A stretch of 13,863 bases of DNA from Pseudomonadota bacterium (lineage in GTDB: Bacteria; Pseudomonadota; Gammaproteobacteria; Burkholderiales; Burkholderiaceae_C): the NCBI GenBank assembly GCA_023410975.1, contig JAEYPG010000225.1, forward strand, positions 1 to 13,863, written 5' to 3'. The stretch's first letter is position 1, and each line of letters opens with the position of its first letter. The notes below the pieces were generated by a model that was not told the DNA's origin, did no database searches, and saw only the letters and a program-made list of their open reading frames with translations. The position numbers and the translations under genes were made by a program. Below, piece by piece: positions 12,457 through 13,863 of the stretch.

Positions 12457-13863
12457 ATGAGCCAGGACGCCCTGCGCGACACCCGCTTCGTGCTGCAGCA
12501 GCTGCTGCAGGCCCCCGCCGTGCTGGGCGGGCTGCCCGCCTTCGCCGAGGTCGATGCCGATCTCATCGACCAGGTGGCCGAGGCCGCCCATGACTTCGCC
12601 GACGGGCTGCTGGCGCCGCTCAACGCCGCCGGCGACCGCGAGGGCTGCCGCCTGGTGGAGGGCGAGGTGCGCGCGCCCACCGGCTTCGCCTGGGCGTGGA
12701 GCGAGTTCGTGGAGGGCGGCTGGCCGCTGCTGGCCTGCCATCCGGAGGATGGCGGCCAGGGCTTGCCGCACGTGGTGGACGCCGTGCTGCACGAGGCCAT
12801 CAGCGCCGCCAACCCGGGCTGGGGCATGTACTTCGGCATCCTGCACGGCGGCTACGCCTGCCTGCGCGCGCATGGCAGCGACGAGCTCAAGGCCCGCTAC
12901 CTCGGCGACCTCGCCAGCGGCAAGTCCCTGGTCACCATGGCCCTGACCGAACCCAGGCCGGCAGCGACCTCGGCGGCTGCCGCACCCGCGCCACGCCGCG
13001 CGGCGACGGCAGCGTGGCGGTCGAGGGCACCAAGATCTTCATCTCCGGCGGCGACCACGACCTCACGCACCAGATCGTGCACCTGGTGCTGGCGCGGCTG
13101 CCCGATGCGCCGGCGGGCTCGCGCGGGCTGTCGCTGTTCCTGGTGCCCAAGTGGCTGCCCGACGGCACGCGCAACACGGTGGTGGTCGAGCGCCTGGAAG
13201 AAAAGATGGGCCTGCACGCCAGCCCCACCTGCGTGCTGCGCTTCGACGGCGCCACGGGCTGGCTGATCGGCGAGCCCGGGCGCGGCCTCAACGCCATGTT
13301 CGTGATGATGAATGCCGCGCGCATCAACGTCGGGCTGCAGGGCGTGGGCGCGGCTGCCGCCGCGCTGGCGCAGGCGCAGGACTACGCGACCGAGCGCATC
13401 CAGGGCGGCGCGCCGATCCTGCGCCACGCGCCCGTGCAGCGGCTGCTGGCCCACACGCGCGCCTGGACCGAGGGCGGGCGCATGCTGGCCCTCTGGACCG
13501 CGCTGCGCCTGGACCAGGCGCACGCGCATCCGGACAGCACCGAGCGCGAGCGCGCGCTGCGCGAGGCCTCGCTGCTGACGCCCATCGTCAAGGCGCTGCT
13601 GACGGCGCAGGGCTTCGACTCGGTCAGCGACGCGCTGCAGGTCTTCGGCGGCCACGGCTACGTGGGCGAATGGGGCATCGAGCAGCGGCTGCGCGACCTG
13701 CGCGTGTCGATGCTGTACGAGGGCACCAACGAGATCCAGGCGCTGGACCTGTGGCAGCGCAAGCTGCTGCCCGACCACGCGCAGGCCCTGGCGCGCCTGC
13801 TGGAGCGGCTGCTCGACGGCGTGGACTCGCCCTGGACAGCCCCGGCCGCGCAGGCCGCCGAGC
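12457..13863 (+). pseudogene. acyl-CoA dehydrogenase, frameshifted at 12955 and cut off by the window end
   Basis: Residues 1-166 are in the frame of the ATG at 12457 and end in LVTMALTEP. At 12952-12956 the sequence reads CCCAG where CCCCAG would restore the FAD-contacting motif TEPQAGSDLGG. From 12957 the next frame is open to the window end, reading KIFISGGDHD and FGGHGYVGEWGIEQ, and then YEGTNEIQALDLWQRKL, where the Glu (about residue 422 after correction) matches the catalytic base of large acyl-CoA dehydrogenases such as DmdC. About 469 codons are visible; the family usually has near 590. Uncorrected, the frame ends at 13266 without the catalytic part. A one-base error in a C run is more likely than true decay, because everything downstream is intact. 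The function would be alpha,beta-dehydrogenation of an acyl-CoA, perhaps the saturated (dihydro) phenylpropanoyl-CoA, feeding the hydratase. Confidence 0.85.

Noticed and set aside
11221..12873. A 550-codon minus-strand frame opposite the Bug gene
   Set aside because: It reads through repeat C as coding sequence and has biased composition; the plus strand holds a full Bug-family protein.
12457..13266. A complete 269-residue acyl-CoA dehydrogenase ending at 13266
   Set aside because: After residue 166 the translation becomes Ala/Arg/Ser-rich nonsense, while the neighbouring frame carries the conserved remainder of the enzyme. The stop at 13266 is a product of the frameshift.

Overview
The window is very GC-rich, with coding bias typical of Burkholderiales. 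The gene families (a Bordetella/Burkholderia-type porin with C-terminal Phe, a Bug/TctC solute-binding protein, an orphan Liv-type binding protein) and the TTCGAC..GCTCAG palindromic intergenic repeats point to a Comamonadaceae-like betaproteobacterium. This placement is an inference from sequence style, not a database match. The first 49 bases are an almost pure C tract and look like a contig-edge artefact. With a one-base frameshift near the right end, they suggest draft-quality sequence.

Left part (50-3795). A small uncharacterised gene and a metallo-beta-lactamase-fold protein lie on the minus strand. The latter carries a complete set of di-iron ligands like the oxygen-reducing domain of flavodiiron proteins. 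Divergently, an ECF sigma factor overlaps by ATGA a soluble zinc-finger protein that is probably its anti-sigma factor. A periplasmic branched-chain-amino-acid-type binding protein without its transporter follows. A bipartite motif, GGCGGG-N6-TTACAC, occurs upstream of both the sigma gene and the binding-protein gene.

Middle (3796-7519). A 523-bp convergent intergenic region holds a terminator candidate on each strand and a separated perfect 16-bp inverted repeat. Next is a minus-strand pair, probably an operon: a lipoprotein esterase of the tannase/feruloyl esterase family followed by an outer-membrane porin. A 222-bp divergent region with three short palindromes separates this pair from the plus-strand genes.

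Right part (7520-13863). A plus-strand catabolic cluster encodes a crotonase with both hydratase glutamates, a feruloyl-CoA synthase, an SDR resembling 3-hydroxyacyl-CoA dehydrogenases, a Tat-exported Bug-type binding protein, and a large acyl-CoA dehydrogenase that is frameshifted and cut off by the window edge. The genes from the synthase onward are separated by three composite palindromic repeats.

Read together, the right half looks like a system for plant-derived hydroxycinnamate esters. The esterase frees the acid at the cell surface, and the porin (and perhaps the Bug protein) help uptake. The synthase makes the CoA thioester, and the hydratase and dehydrogenase shorten the side chain by beta-oxidation. 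This differs from the better-known retro-aldol route through vanillin: no vanillin dehydrogenase is present and the crotonase is not lyase-like. A thiolase would be expected just beyond the right edge.
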